Source of the DNA: Bolinopsis microptera
Lineage: Eukaryota; Ctenophora; Tentaculata; Lobata; Bolinopsidae
Direction of reading: 5' to 3'
Assembly: GCF_026151205.1 (NCBI RefSeq)
Contig: NC_087073.1
Span: 5,851,001 to 5,911,000 of the forward strand
DNA length: 60,000 nt
Numbering within the stretch: the stretch's first letter is position 1; every line of letters starts with the position of its first letter. Below the pieces are notes generated by a model. It saw only the letters and a list, made by a program, of their open reading frames with translations, did not search any database and was not told the DNA's origin. The position numbers and the translations under genes were made by a program. Positions 1 through 10,391 of this stretch are shown piece by piece.

Positions 1-542
1 AATAGTGATCACAAAAATTCGAACGGATACAGTTTTACCTTTCACATAAAACTATCAGGTAATTTTGATGACAAAAACAACGAGTCATAGAATGAATGAA
101 CGAGCTAAAAAATCTCTTGTAAATTATAACTTATTTATTTATCATTATTATTATATTTATTATAACTTATTATAATTACTTAAAATAAAGTTCGCATAAA
201 CAGAAGATAAAAACATGCATCAAAATTCAACAGTCGACAGCTTTTATGCGGCTAAGTGGTCTGGTCTAATCGCTGTTTTCTGTGGTCATTAGGTCATTCA
301 TCCCCCGAACCTTATCTCCTACCTTTGGAATGTGCTATTTGGCTCGTGCTAGTGTTCATGTTGGTGTTAGGTTTAGGGTTAAAGTTCATCATATGGTTAG
401 GATGAGGGTTTTAGGATGATTAATCGAGGAATGAGGAGCACTACCCGGAGGCATTACTCGGCACTAACGCCTCAAAATCTTTAATTACAATCAAATATAA
501 ATATATGCACACATGTATGAATACGATAACGCTACTAGAAAA

Positions 543-584
543 TGTACATAGAACTTTTACAAATTTGTAAAAGTTCTATGTACA
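543..584. repeat. 42-bp perfect palindrome
   Basis: TGTACATAGAACTTTTACAAA followed directly by its exact reverse complement, with no spacer. It could form a 21-bp hairpin or cruciform. Confidence 0.9.
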
Positions 585-800
585 CAGGGTCTGAAGAATG
601 CGCGCTGATGAGGTGAAAGGTAATAAAATATTAGATAAAAGGTGGATAAAATGATTACGCTAGTGTAATTTTGACACAATTTGTAAGGTTGATTACGGAA
701 GGGTGGGGGGGGGGGGGTAAAAATTGTCCAAAAACTGACTACGTAATATTTGAAGGACCCCTTATATAAGGTTTAAACCCAATTTGTGGTATTTTGTTTT

Positions 801-936
801 CGTACAAATAAGGTTACCAGTTTACCAGGTTACCAGGTTCGTACAAATAAGGTTACCAGTTTACCAGGTTACCAGGTTCGTACAAATAAGGTTACCAGTT
901 TACCAGGTTACCAGGTTCGTACAAATAAGGTTACCA
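801..936 (+). repeat. 39-bp minisatellite, about 3.5 copies
   Basis: Nearly identical tandem units starting CGTACAAATAAGGTTACCAG. An open frame through them is a by-product of the period being a multiple of three. Confidence 0.9.
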
Positions 937-1829
937 CTTGGTTAGAACCGGATTATCAAATATCAATATAAACTGTATTAATGTAAAAAAGAATACCATT
1001 ATCAACTTAAATCTATAAATGAGCGTCCGATAAATGTTAACCTACCCGTTCGAGCACAAAAGAAACGACAATATAGCGTTGATTGGTTAAGAAACATGCA
1101 TAGGTCACACCGAACTGGTGAGTTGTTTGTTTTACTAATAGGATATGTTTTAGTAAGATACCATGCTGAGATTGATTAACTTTGTGCAGTACATGAGACT
1201 GTGACCATCTAATAACTTTGTAAATGAACTAAGATGGTTACAGTCGCTGAACGCTGATCTGTTCATATTCCTGGATTATGTGATATATCCTAAAATTTCC
1301 TAAAGACTAGACAATGCTGCTAAAGTATGTAACGGTTAAGAAATCTTCCGGCATAGTTCATCACGTACACATATTCTTCAAGTATTATGCCACTTTTTAT
1401 CAGGATTCACGTCATTACAAGCTAACTATTGTGTCCCCTTTATTTTCAATATAAGAATATAGACAAACGACAGTATCTGTAAACCTGCCGTAAACTAAAT
1501 TACTTTAGACCTGATATTCGAACTAGCTTTGTATTTAAAATATGACTGTTGATAAATTTACGGCATTCTTTGTACTCTGCATTTAAATATGCCTGAATAA
1601 AAGTAAAAATTTCATAATTTTCTAAGTTAACTAATTACAGTCGACTCTTACCCTATTGCTAATACCAGCAGTAATAATCAACATTAAAGTTAAACCATTT
1701 TATAAAGCCTATCTACACCTTTTAATAGCACATTTGGTCTTGAGTGTAGTTTTACCAACTAATCAGTAAAGTAAATTACAACTTTGTTGACCGCCTAGCT
1801 TTCCTCACACGTCACATTTTCATTTGCAG

Positions 1830-1915
1830 TATCGACGAATGGGAGTACAATCAGCGATGTTACACGGTTCTTCCTAAAGTTATTAATAAACTGGCGGACA
1901 AGTATTGCTCCACAG
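1830..1915 (+). CDS. Candidate exon of unidentified plus-strand gene
   Basis: Flanked by a good acceptor (TTTCATTTGCAG) and donor (CACAG/GTTAGT). Read with 1 nt in and 1 nt out, it encodes IDEWEYNQRCYTVLPKVINK followed by LADKYCST. The trailing G plus the GT that opens the next candidate exon (9596) makes a Gly codon, so phases agree. Another frame is also open across its 86 nt, so the frame is inferred. Upstream exons would lie before or at the start of the window. I do not recognise the protein. Confidence 0.45.
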
Positions 1916-2473
1916 GTTAGTACTTGACAAGTTATTCATAACTCCGTGCGTTATGCATGCAGCTGTTAATAAAATTACTCACGCTTTCACCAATGTGAGC
2001 ACGTGTTTTCGTCTTAAACAGCGGCGGTGATATTTATAAAACTATAAAAAGAGGCGCAAAACACGGACGTTTCTACGCGCGCGTTTTTAATTTTGTTATC
2101 CAAGAAAACACGTGTGTTGATGAATCTGGCCTGATCTGACTGTATGTTTATTAGATACGAGTGTAACCCGGCCTTCGGCCGGGATTTCACTGACGCAGTT
2201 AAAAAGGGTAGGAGTAATTATCTGCTGAGTCAAAACCCGGATTAGGCGAGCAATTCTATTCGGAGTGCCCTCACGTATCCAATAGTATCCTTTAAAAATA
2301 GTATCTTAAACCACAATCAATAGAAATTAGCCCTTATTAACTCCGCACCACACCCGCATATTTGAAAACATGCATTACATTGTCGTATAAACGTATGAAC
2401 TCTCTCTCTACAGTCCAAACAGCTATGAGCGATTCCTCCCCTAATAAATTTAAAGTATTCATGAGTGTAATTA

Positions 2474-2475
<2 letters not shown>

Positions 2476-2504
<29 letters not shown>
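2476..2504. repeat. (TA)n microsatellite
   Basis: Uninterrupted TA dinucleotides of about 29 bp. Confidence 0.9.
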
Positions 2505-3677
2505 CGCTACATAATATGCAGTAATGGGAGAGAGAGCGAGCCTCGTAACTCTTACCGTTTTTTTGATTAAGCTGCTCAAGCTATTTTATGTAACATTTGT
2601 GGTACAAAACCATCAATTAAACCACTTACCACCGACCGATTTAAAAACCCTTTACCATTTGGCTTCCTCATAGTTTTTTCGGCACTTTACCGAAAAAATC
2701 AGTCCCGTAACTGTTTCCGTTTTCTTGATTAAGCCGCTCGGAAATTACACGCACACAGACAGACAGAAAACACACATTCTGAGATTATTGTTTAAGATTT
2801 TCAAAGCGAGCGATCATATCATGAAGGTTGCAGGATCAAAATTACCTGATACCTATAATTTGAGCGATGAAACAAAGTAGCTTCGCGAAAAACGACCACT
2901 GAGATGGCACAACTCAATTTTATCGCCCCCTTCACATCTATATTTTATGGTCCCCTTCGAATCATAGTGCATACTGCATGTGTACTGAAATAGAAATGGG
3001 GTAGACTGTAGAGGGCTCAGATAATGTCTGTGGATTATAGTGATATCACTTTGAAAGATTACTTCTTATGGATTAATACATGAACAACTGAACAATGGCT
3101 ATTGTCCTCAGTACTAGCAAACAACATCGCAACCAGGTGAGAATTATTTATGCTCAAAAATTTAACTTATCAGCACAGCACCGATAGAGGTAGATGATGA
3201 GAAAACTTTAAATGAAAATTATGGAGACACTCAGATACTCTCGTTGAGGGTGATCACTTTCATATGTTTGGTGAGCAGTTCAGTTTAATAAACGATGAAA
3301 TATAGATGTAGTTTAAGTAAATAAAATAGAATTGCGTTTTTAACGGTTCATATAACGTTTGTGAACTTTTGATAGATGATAATAGATGCTCATGATGCTG
3401 CAGTCAAAGAGAAAGGCCTGGAGAAGGAGGCCTTTCGCCATGTGGAGGCAGTGGAGATTCGGAGAAGCTGTCAGAGAAGCTGCAAGATTGCGCACTCAAA
3501 AGTTAGATGCCGACCGGAGGTCGGGGAAAGAAAGTCCAGAAGACCGGTCTTAATCTCGGTCCCGGCTTAACCCTGTTCCCGGCACTTTTCTCCAGTCCAA
3601 CAAGTGAAACAAACAAAATTTTATGATTAAAATAGACAAAAAAAATGAAAATAAGTTAGTTTACATAATAAGTTAGT

Positions 3678-3901
3678 CTACATGTTATGATAGCTGCTGG
3701 TGGCCCTAGGGGCAAATATGATGGCCGAAATTTGCGCCATTGCACCAAGAGCGTTGTCTTCCTCCATTGCTCTCAACTTCTGCACTACTGTTTCCCCAAA
3801 TGCAGAGAACTGATCACTCTGACCAGGGGCAGGGGCTGGGAGGGGAGCTGGAGCTGCCAGAGACGCAAAAAGTGCAGAACTCAATTGGGAAAAGCCCTCA
3901 G
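3678..3901 (-). pseudogene. BESS-like C-terminal exon, probably Harbinger accessory protein
   Basis: After an acceptor-like AATTTCAG, encodes AEGFSQLSSALFASLAAPAP, a Pro/Ala-rich linker, then FSAFGETVVQKLRAMEEDNA and LGAMAQISAIIF. The last two segments resemble the BESS pattern (F-x-x-x-(L/V)-x-x-x-L followed by amphipathic helix). A preceding exon-like piece (about 4038-4150, KYVKEREQIKAQNKHF, donor GTGAGA) joins in phase. Assignment to Harbinger is inferred from position. Confidence 0.4.
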
Positions 3902-4194
3902 CTGAAATTAATAACGTTATATGAAACTTCTTACTTCTCATCAAAATTATGTTCATGTGTACGGTTTTACATTGAACATATATTGTAGACAAACTATCGG
4001 ATTATAATAAAATTAAGAAAAGTAAGCAAGATCTCACCAAAATGCTTGTTCTGAGCCTTTATTTGTTCTCTTTCTTTGACGTATTTCGATTTGTTGTCAT
4101 TTTTCAGGCTACTGGCTATAACTTTCCTTTTACCTTAAAAGTATGTACTGAATACAAAAATCCTAGATATGTAATAGCAAGTTTAAGAGTTATT

Positions 4195-4342
4195 TTAATA
4201 TCATACGCTATAAATCTATAGTCGGCATCAGATTGATTGAAAATGACCCTTTTATTTATAATTAAAGTATGTAGATCCTGAACTTCTTGGCTTGATCATT
4301 ACCACGTGCTTACCATCAATAGCTCCGATAGTGTTCACATAC
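4195..4342 (-). pseudogene. Harbinger transposase, catalytic-motif fragment
   Basis: Encodes QYVNTIGAIDGKHVVMIKPR, SSGSTYFNYK, then a stop and a shifted frame reading DADYRFIAYDIK. These are the consecutive GAIDGKH, SGS-x-Y-x-NYK and DA-x-Y-x-F motifs of the Harbinger DDE nuclease. The rest of the DDE domain is absent. Confidence 0.75.
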
Positions 4343-5469
4343 TGATATCTGGATATTATCCGGTTGGAAGAGACAAGGACAAGTGAAACAAGGAAGTTAG
4401 GAGTAAGGGCAAATTTTCGGCGTCAACGCCATCTTCAGGCTAAAATTGTTATAAATGTTAGTATATAATAAATGCTTCTATACTAGTTAAAATGCTAAAT
4501 TAAAATTACGCACACTGAATACAGGTTACATCAAATGGTATTATACATTACATTGAAAAAAAATTGAAATCTCACCTACAACACGTCATAACCCTTCATC
4601 ATCAAACATACAAGATACCGACCACGTAACATGCACTCTACCATTCATCAACGAGCCATTTTCCAAAGAAGTCACTCAATTTGCCCTCTCACACAACTTA
4701 CCGGTCAAATTCATATTCACACCAGGTAAGAAACTCTCAGAGATCTTATGTTCATCACGACCACACGACAAACCACACTGCACCATACCAAACTGTATCA
4801 TATGTCCACTCATCACAACAAATCACGACTGCAAACCAAAATGTGTCACAAAGTTACGTGTAAATTATGTCAAGAGCTATATATAGGGGAAACGAGTAGA
4901 ACAGCACACGATAGATTTTCAGAGCATCGAAGAGCAGTCAACAGGCCTTTAACCTATCCTGATAATGCGTTGGCTGCTCATTATTCAGAGTTTCACGATA
5001 ACATAGAACCAGATATTTCCTTCGATATTTTAGAAATTAACTTATATAGCACCATTAAACGTAAAGTGACAGAAGCTTACTACATTAATTTATTTAAACC
5101 TAGTATCAATAACAAAGAAGAGTGCGAGAAGCTTAAGGGATTTCTTCTACAACATATTCAAAGACAAATTTAAACAAATAGCACACGACCCTGCTGTTCA
5201 GTAGATATTATGTACTTGGACAGAGTGTAAAACGTGTGTACATCACTATTTTCAATGTAATGTATAATACCATTTGATGTAACCTGTATTCAGTGTGTGT
5301 AATTTTAATTTAGCATTTTAACTAGTATAGAAGCATTTATTACATACTAACATTTATAACAATTTTAGCCTGAAGATGGCGTTGACGCCGAAAATTTGCC
5401 CTTACTCCTAACTTCCTTGTTTCACTTGTCCTTGTCTCTTCCAACCGGATAATATCCAGATATCAGTAT
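4339..5469 (+). mobile_element. Penelope-like element fragment with inverted 221-bp ends
   Basis: Near-identical inverted repeats at 4339-4559 and 5249-5469 bracket a plus-strand frame with a GIY-YIG endonuclease domain. Penelope-like retroelements carry reverse transcriptase plus C-terminal GIY-YIG and terminal repeats that may be inverted; here the RT is missing, so this is a truncated or non-autonomous copy. Each repeat holds a hammerhead-like core (CTGAAGA, a GGCG/CGCC stem, GAAA) at 5370-5393 on plus and 4414-4439 on minus. It interrupts the Harbinger transposase. Confidence 0.75.
4748..5173 (+). CDS. GIY-YIG endonuclease domain, Penelope-like element
   Basis: 141-codon frame. The key region is VTCKLCQELYIGETSRTAHD followed by RFSEHRRAV and AAHYSEFH. 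This is the CxxC knuckle, YIG, catalytic Arg and EH order typical of Penelope-like EN domains. The first Tyr of GIY is replaced by ELYIG, which is common in this branch. The N-terminal 30 or so residues before the CxxC are low-complexity and may not be genuine. No reverse transcriptase is encoded upstream. Confidence 0.75.
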   Translation: MFITTTRQTTLHHTKLYHMSTHHNKSRLQTKMCHKVTCKLCQELYIGETSRTAHDRFSEHRRAVNRPLTYPDNALAAHYSEFHDNIEPDISFDILEINLYSTIKRKVTEAYYINLFKPSINNKEECEKLKGFLLQHIQRQI

Positions 5470-5497
5470 TTCAATCATGAGACTAATAAACAGCGAA

Positions 5498-5896
5498 CTA
5501 CTCCGTTATTTGATAAGTTTTCACATAATCCCAACGATTCGCGAATCGTCGCTCCACTTCAAGCCATTCATTTTCAGATGACGGTACCTTAGCGTGAATA
5601 GGCCCCAAGTGTGTAATGATGGCCTTCAAAACTTTCGGGATGAATTTTGAAATCGTAGGTCGGCCAATCATAAAATAAAGCGAGAGAGTCTTATGGTTCT
5701 CTCCCCCAGCTAGATAACGCAGAGTGACCATGAGCTGCTCCTTTGCAGATATTCCTATCCTGGAAGTTGAGCTATCCTTGGCGATGTCATCCTCAATAAG
5801 TGCCAGTACTTCATAAAACTGACGCTTCGTCAGTCTCATAAACGACTTGAATTCCGCCTCCGATTGCCTGAACAAGACCTTAAACTGGTTGTTCAT
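5498..5896 (-). pseudogene. Harbinger (HARBI1-like) transposase, N-terminal part
   Basis: 132-codon open frame with the HARBI1-type pattern F-x-x-F-(M)R(L/M)TKRQFYEVLALIED, then KEQLMVTLRYLAGGE and MIGRPTISKFIPKVL, a degenerate helix-turn-helix region, and ENEWLEVERRFANRWDY, which normally leads into the GAIDGKH motif. It stops at 5498, just before the inverted-repeat insertion. The missing motif resumes at about 4342 beyond the insertion, in the same orientation. Confidence 0.8.
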
Positions 5897-6354
5897 AGCC
5901 CTGTTGCGATCCCTTGATCTTAGAAAGGGCCCAATGTCTGAAAATAGGGAAAATTAAACTAAGTACAACCACACCCAGTACCAGCACTTTAAGTAATTAC
6001 AGACCCAGTACCTTAAAATAACATCAAACTATAATACCCAGCACATTATCGCAAAAAAAACGGTGCAAATATAATATTCTATCTTTTATTTGACAAGTTT
6101 AATTTTTAAATGCATATTATATATTTACGTACCGTGGTGGGAGCCGATACATCCGAGTAACATCGTTGAGGGTGACTTGAGCACAAGCTGTCATCAGAAC
6201 AACTATCGACACCAGAATTATCTTCATTCGCCTGTGCCGCCGCACGTTCATGTTGTATACTTACTAAACATTTTAATATTGGTGTACCGTTTAATTGCTA
6301 ACTTTTTTAACGAAATAACACCCTTTACTACAGTCCTTATGATAAAATAGGTTA

Positions 6355-7158
6355 CCTTACTCGGGATTATTACGACGGGTTTATTAACGACCGGTTAAAA
6401 TATGGTTCGGGAAAAATATGGCGAAATTGCTCAAAACCCACCACATTTTCCCGGTCGCCATTTTACCGGTGTCCAACCTTTCAATTTTAGATTCAAAAAT
6501 TTTGTCTCAGATGTAAATTTCCTTATTAGAGATAAGCAAGTTTAGAAATTTTCGCATTGCTAAAACTTGTGAAACAAGTCGAATTATCAATAATTGTTGA
6601 AAGTAGACAGAAAAAATGACTCGTGGTTAATCAAACTAGATGGAAAATAATTTTTAACATTTGAAGCGTAACAACCAGATCGATATTAAGATAAAGGGAG
6701 AGCTGTTTAGTCTTCCAATAAGTTGTAATCATTTTCGTTATCTTCATCTGGACCATCCCTTTCATCAGTTTTAATTAATTCAAGTTTTAATTTAACTGTT
6801 ACTTTTACTTTGAGTCCTATTTCATTATGTAGAGATAGTCAATACCTAAGAAATTAAAAATTGGCCTATTTAAATCAAATTTGACAATAAGGATTATATA
6901 TGACAAGAATTGGGCAAAAAGGTGAATTTTTTGCAATTTTAGCCAAATGAAGTCGAAAAACCTACAAAAAGTGTCCCAATAGTCTTCTTTAGTGAATATA
7001 ATACAACGATTAAAATATGAGCACCCATACCCCTTGGGAACCCTAAAAGCTGAGTAGGCGGGTTTATTAACGACCGGTGAAAATGTGGTTCGGGAAAAAT
7101 ATGGCGAAATTACCCTAAACCCACCACTTTATCCCGGTCATAATAATCCCGAGTAAGG
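6355..7158. mobile_element. TIR element, CCTTACTCGGG family, long copy with TA flanks
   Basis: Ends CCTTACTCGGGATTATTA and its inverse are flanked by TA on both sides. Subterminal blocks (GGGTTTATTAACGACCGG and ATGGCGAAATT) recur near both ends. About 804 bp with no coding potential. The terminus and TA target resemble Tc1/mariner or pogo-derived MITEs; the superfamily is inferred. Confidence 0.75.
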
Positions 7159-8251
7159 TAGGCAGATATGTTATTGTTAGTTGCGAAAGCTCCTTCCTGG
7201 CCAAAGCTCCTGCCGACTCCATTTGAACATTTATCATTTTAGTATGTGGTTCTGCTTTTTCCACCTCTAAATCTGATAAGTTGCTCCAGGGAAGCAACGA
7301 AGTCACCATACCTTCCTCAGAAGAGGCGTGTTCAAATTCGCCCCTCCTGATCTCTTGATTGGCAGTTAAGCCATGGAAGTTCAAGCAACCTCATCTATGA
7401 AGATAGACTCTGCTCATACGTGTGACGATACTGAAAAAGGGGGGAGTAGCGTGCCACTGCCACACCCTCTTTAGTCAATGAAATGTTACATAGTTACAAA
7501 ACTTTAAAGAAATCTAAGTTTGAACCATATCTACATTCTCTGTGTTGTGCAATTCTGACACGAATTACGTTTTGGACGCCCGTCTATCACTGCTTTAAAT
7601 GAAACCACTAGAACATATTCTAGAATAAATTAAAATCAATACAATAAAATTTGAAAAACTGATCGAGAAAAACAAACAGAAACTGATGGAAACACAAAGT
7701 GAATAGAATTGCAGGACAAAATTTTGCTTCCAGACACTACATTGGTTGTTACTAAGTTTGTGTATCCTAATTTTAAAACTCGTGTGGCCGCAGTCCTGAT
7801 CTTGCTCGACGACGACACCACCAATAGTAATACGCGTATCGATCACTGTGTGCAAATTAATACGGGCATGGAACAGGTCACCCGTATTAATTTTATTTCA
7901 CAAATAAAAATTGTAAATTTTTTCACTGTATTAATTGGCTATGGAACTAGAGGGTAACCCCTTAGTTCCTTGGCCAAATAATACGGTAAAATAATTCGGG
8001 CAAATTTTATTTGCGAAACAAATTTATTCGGGTGACATGTTCCATGCCCAAATAATTTAAATAATTTTCGTGCGGAAATCGATACGCCTATCGGTTGCGT
8101 CGGGTGAGATCGAGACTGCGACCACCCAAGTTTAAATTAGGATGAAAATTACGTAAACATCACGTAAACTAGTGTAACAACCAATGTGCAGAAGCAAATT
8201 AGTGTCCTTCATATATTTTCTATAAACTTTTTTGTGTGAATTTAAGAAATT

Positions 8252-8915
8252 CCTCCTGCTCTTCCGTCCTCCTCCTCAGTCCTCCTCCTCCTCAGTCCTC
8301 CTCCTCCTCAGTCCTTCTCCTCCTCAGTCCTTCTCCTCCCAGTCCTTCTCCTCCTCAGTCCTCCTCAGTCCTTCTCCTCCTCAGTCCTCCTCAGTCCTTC
8401 TCCTCCTGAGTCCTCCTCCTCATCCTCCTCAGTCCTCCTCCTCCTCAGTCCTCCTCAGTCCTCCTCCTCCTCCTCCTCCTCCTCCTCCTCCTCCTCCTCC
8501 TCCACCTCCTCCTCCTCCTCCTCCTCCTCCTCCTCCTCAGTCATTCTCCTCCTCCTCATCCTCCTCTTCCTCCTCCTCAGTCCTCCTCCTCCTCCTCAGT
8601 CCTTCTCCTCCTCAGTCCTTCTCCTCCTCAGTCCTCCTGAGTCCTCCTGAGTCCTACTCCTCCTGAGTCCTCTTCCTGCTCCTCCTGAGTCCTCCTTTTC
8701 CTCCTGAGTCCTCCTCCTGAGTTCTCCTCATCCTCAGTTCTCCTCCTCCTCAGTCCTACTCGTCCTTAGTGCTCCTCCTCCTCCCCCTTCTTCTCAGTCC
8801 TCCTCAGTACTCCTCAGTCCTTCTCCTCCTCTTACTCAGTCCTCCTCAGTCATCCTCCTCAGTTCTCCTCAGTCCTCCTCAATCCTCCTCCTCCTTCTCC
8901 TCAGTCGTCCTAAAT
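8252..8915 (+). repeat. TCC-rich compound satellite
   Basis: About 660 bp of CTCCTCCTCAGTC-type units with a pure (CTC)n core near 8460-8540. One strand is almost all pyrimidine and could adopt triplex/H-DNA. The Pro/Ser-rich frame through it is not considered a gene. Confidence 0.9.
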
Positions 8916-9595
8916 ATCAGATAATAAAACATTGGTTCTTGAAATTGGAACCCGAAAATGACTCACTGCAGGTCCTCAATAAAATGGCTAATCGTGTAAT
9001 CGATGTGTAGTGTAATAGCGTTGTTATTATTAGTGTTATGATGATATGCGTTAGGTAATCCCAGAAACATTTAGGACAACGAAATGCAATTATAGCATTG
9101 ATTACAACCGCAGCGACTATATTATTTGAGTGAAATAAAAAAATTCGTGCGCAAGTTCACGAATTTTTTTAGCCCGAATATTTCAGTCGAAGCGAAAAAT
9201 GTGGGTTGAAAATTCGGGCAAATTTTATTTGGGTAAAAAAATTTGAGTGAAAATTCGGGCATGGAACTTAGGGGTAAGGCTCCTATCACCCTTTCTGGGC
9301 CGCGGAAATGCAAATTGTCAGATGGACAGCATTGTTTCAGACAATGTTTTATTTCATTGTGCAGTTTGTGCTTTATTGCTTAAAGGCGAAGGATATTAAG
9401 TCCTTTCAGTTCCAATTTAAGTAATTTTGTTTTCACCATGCCAAAAAGCTGTATTTCCCGTCTTGTCTGTGTACAGTTTGACGGAATTAAGAATGTCGTC
9501 CATTCATGCAAAAGGGTCCAAACCGATCATTTTAAAGTGAAAAAATCGGCAGAATGGAAGCACTTATTTTGGTTTGAAAGAGTTTCCTTTTTCAG

Positions 9596-9657
9596 GTGAT
9601 ACTATTGCAGTGATGTTGACTGAAGAGCAGGTTTCTCAAATAACGCAGTGGCCTCAG
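9596..9657 (+). CDS. Candidate exon of unidentified plus-strand gene
   Basis: Bounded by CTTTTTCAG and CAG/GTTCGT. Encodes (G)DTIAVMLTEEQVSQITQWPQ in phase with both the 1830 exon and the 13867 exon. The intron before it (7.7 kb) contains Harbinger, Penelope-like, TA-flanked and TCC-repeat elements; the one after it holds a LINE. Confidence 0.45.
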
Positions 9658-9953
9658 GTTCGTTTATCTGCATATCCTTAGCAGGTCGTTGGGTAGTTTC
9701 TGATTCTTATATATTATATATTATATATTTTGATTCTTGCAAGTCGCTGTTTACTATTAAATAGGATCCAGTACCTTTGACAGACTATCCCAGATATCTA
9801 GAATGCCCAAAATGCAGACCTAACTATATCTAGAAAATCTGCGAATATTTTTCAAAACGCGGACACAAAGTCTTGGGACAGGAGGTTTGAGAGCCAATGT
9901 TTTGAAACAATAAACACTTTCAGTGGGTTTTTTATTATGATATTATGACTGAC

Positions 9954-10391
9954 TTAAGTCGGCTTCTTGGTCCGAGCAACTACAATTCCTCGCCACACGT
10001 CGCGGTCAAGCATAACAGATCTTATCTCTTCAACACAGGAAAGGCTGGTGTCCTTCTTTAGCATGTCCAGAAACGTAAGGTGGGGCCTCCCCGGTCTCCT
10101 GTATCCATGCTGAGGGTCCCAGAACAGAAGTTGGTTTGCCAGAAGGTCGTCATGCCTGGCTACATGTCCAGCCAGTCTCATTCTTCTGGAGGCTATCATC
10201 GCTGATGGCTTGGGGATGTTGCCGTATAAATCACTGTTGTTGATGATTTGTGGCCAACGTATGTTCAAGGCCATCCGGAGCATTCTAGTGTAGCATCCAT
10301 TGATCCGCTTAGTCATGGATTGGCTTATCGTCCAAGCTTCAGAGCCGTACAGGAGTACGGGCTCAACCGTTGCTCGAAAGACACGGATCTT
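9954..10391 (-). pseudogene. LINE ORF C-terminal region beyond a nonsense codon
   Basis: Same frame as the preceding ORF after the TGA: KIRVFRATVEPVLLYGSEAW, MTKRINGCYTRMLRMAL, RRMRLAGHVARH and YRRPGRPHLTFLDMLKKD, ending RTKKPT-stop. This is the standard C-terminal extension of this LINE type. With the stop ignored, the protein would be about 1,037 aa. Confidence 0.9.

Larger units (their letters stand above)
3678..5896 (-). mobile_element. Decayed PIF/Harbinger-type DNA transposon, split by a Penelope-like insertion
   Basis: Minus-strand remnants in order: the transposase N-terminal half (5498-5896), a foreign inverted-repeat insertion (4339-5469), the first catalytic Asp motif GAIDGKH (about 4257-4342), a frameshifted DADYRFIAYD (about 4195-4235), then a two-exon-like stretch ending in a BESS-like motif (about 4038-4150 and 3678-3901). 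Harbinger elements carry a DDE nuclease plus a Myb/SANT accessory protein, and the last piece may be the latter. Stops, a frameshift and a large deletion make it dead. Its own terminal repeats were not identified. Confidence 0.75.

Noticed and set aside
8232-8666. Pro/Ser-rich 144-aa protein
   Set aside because: Pure translation of a TCC-rich satellite.
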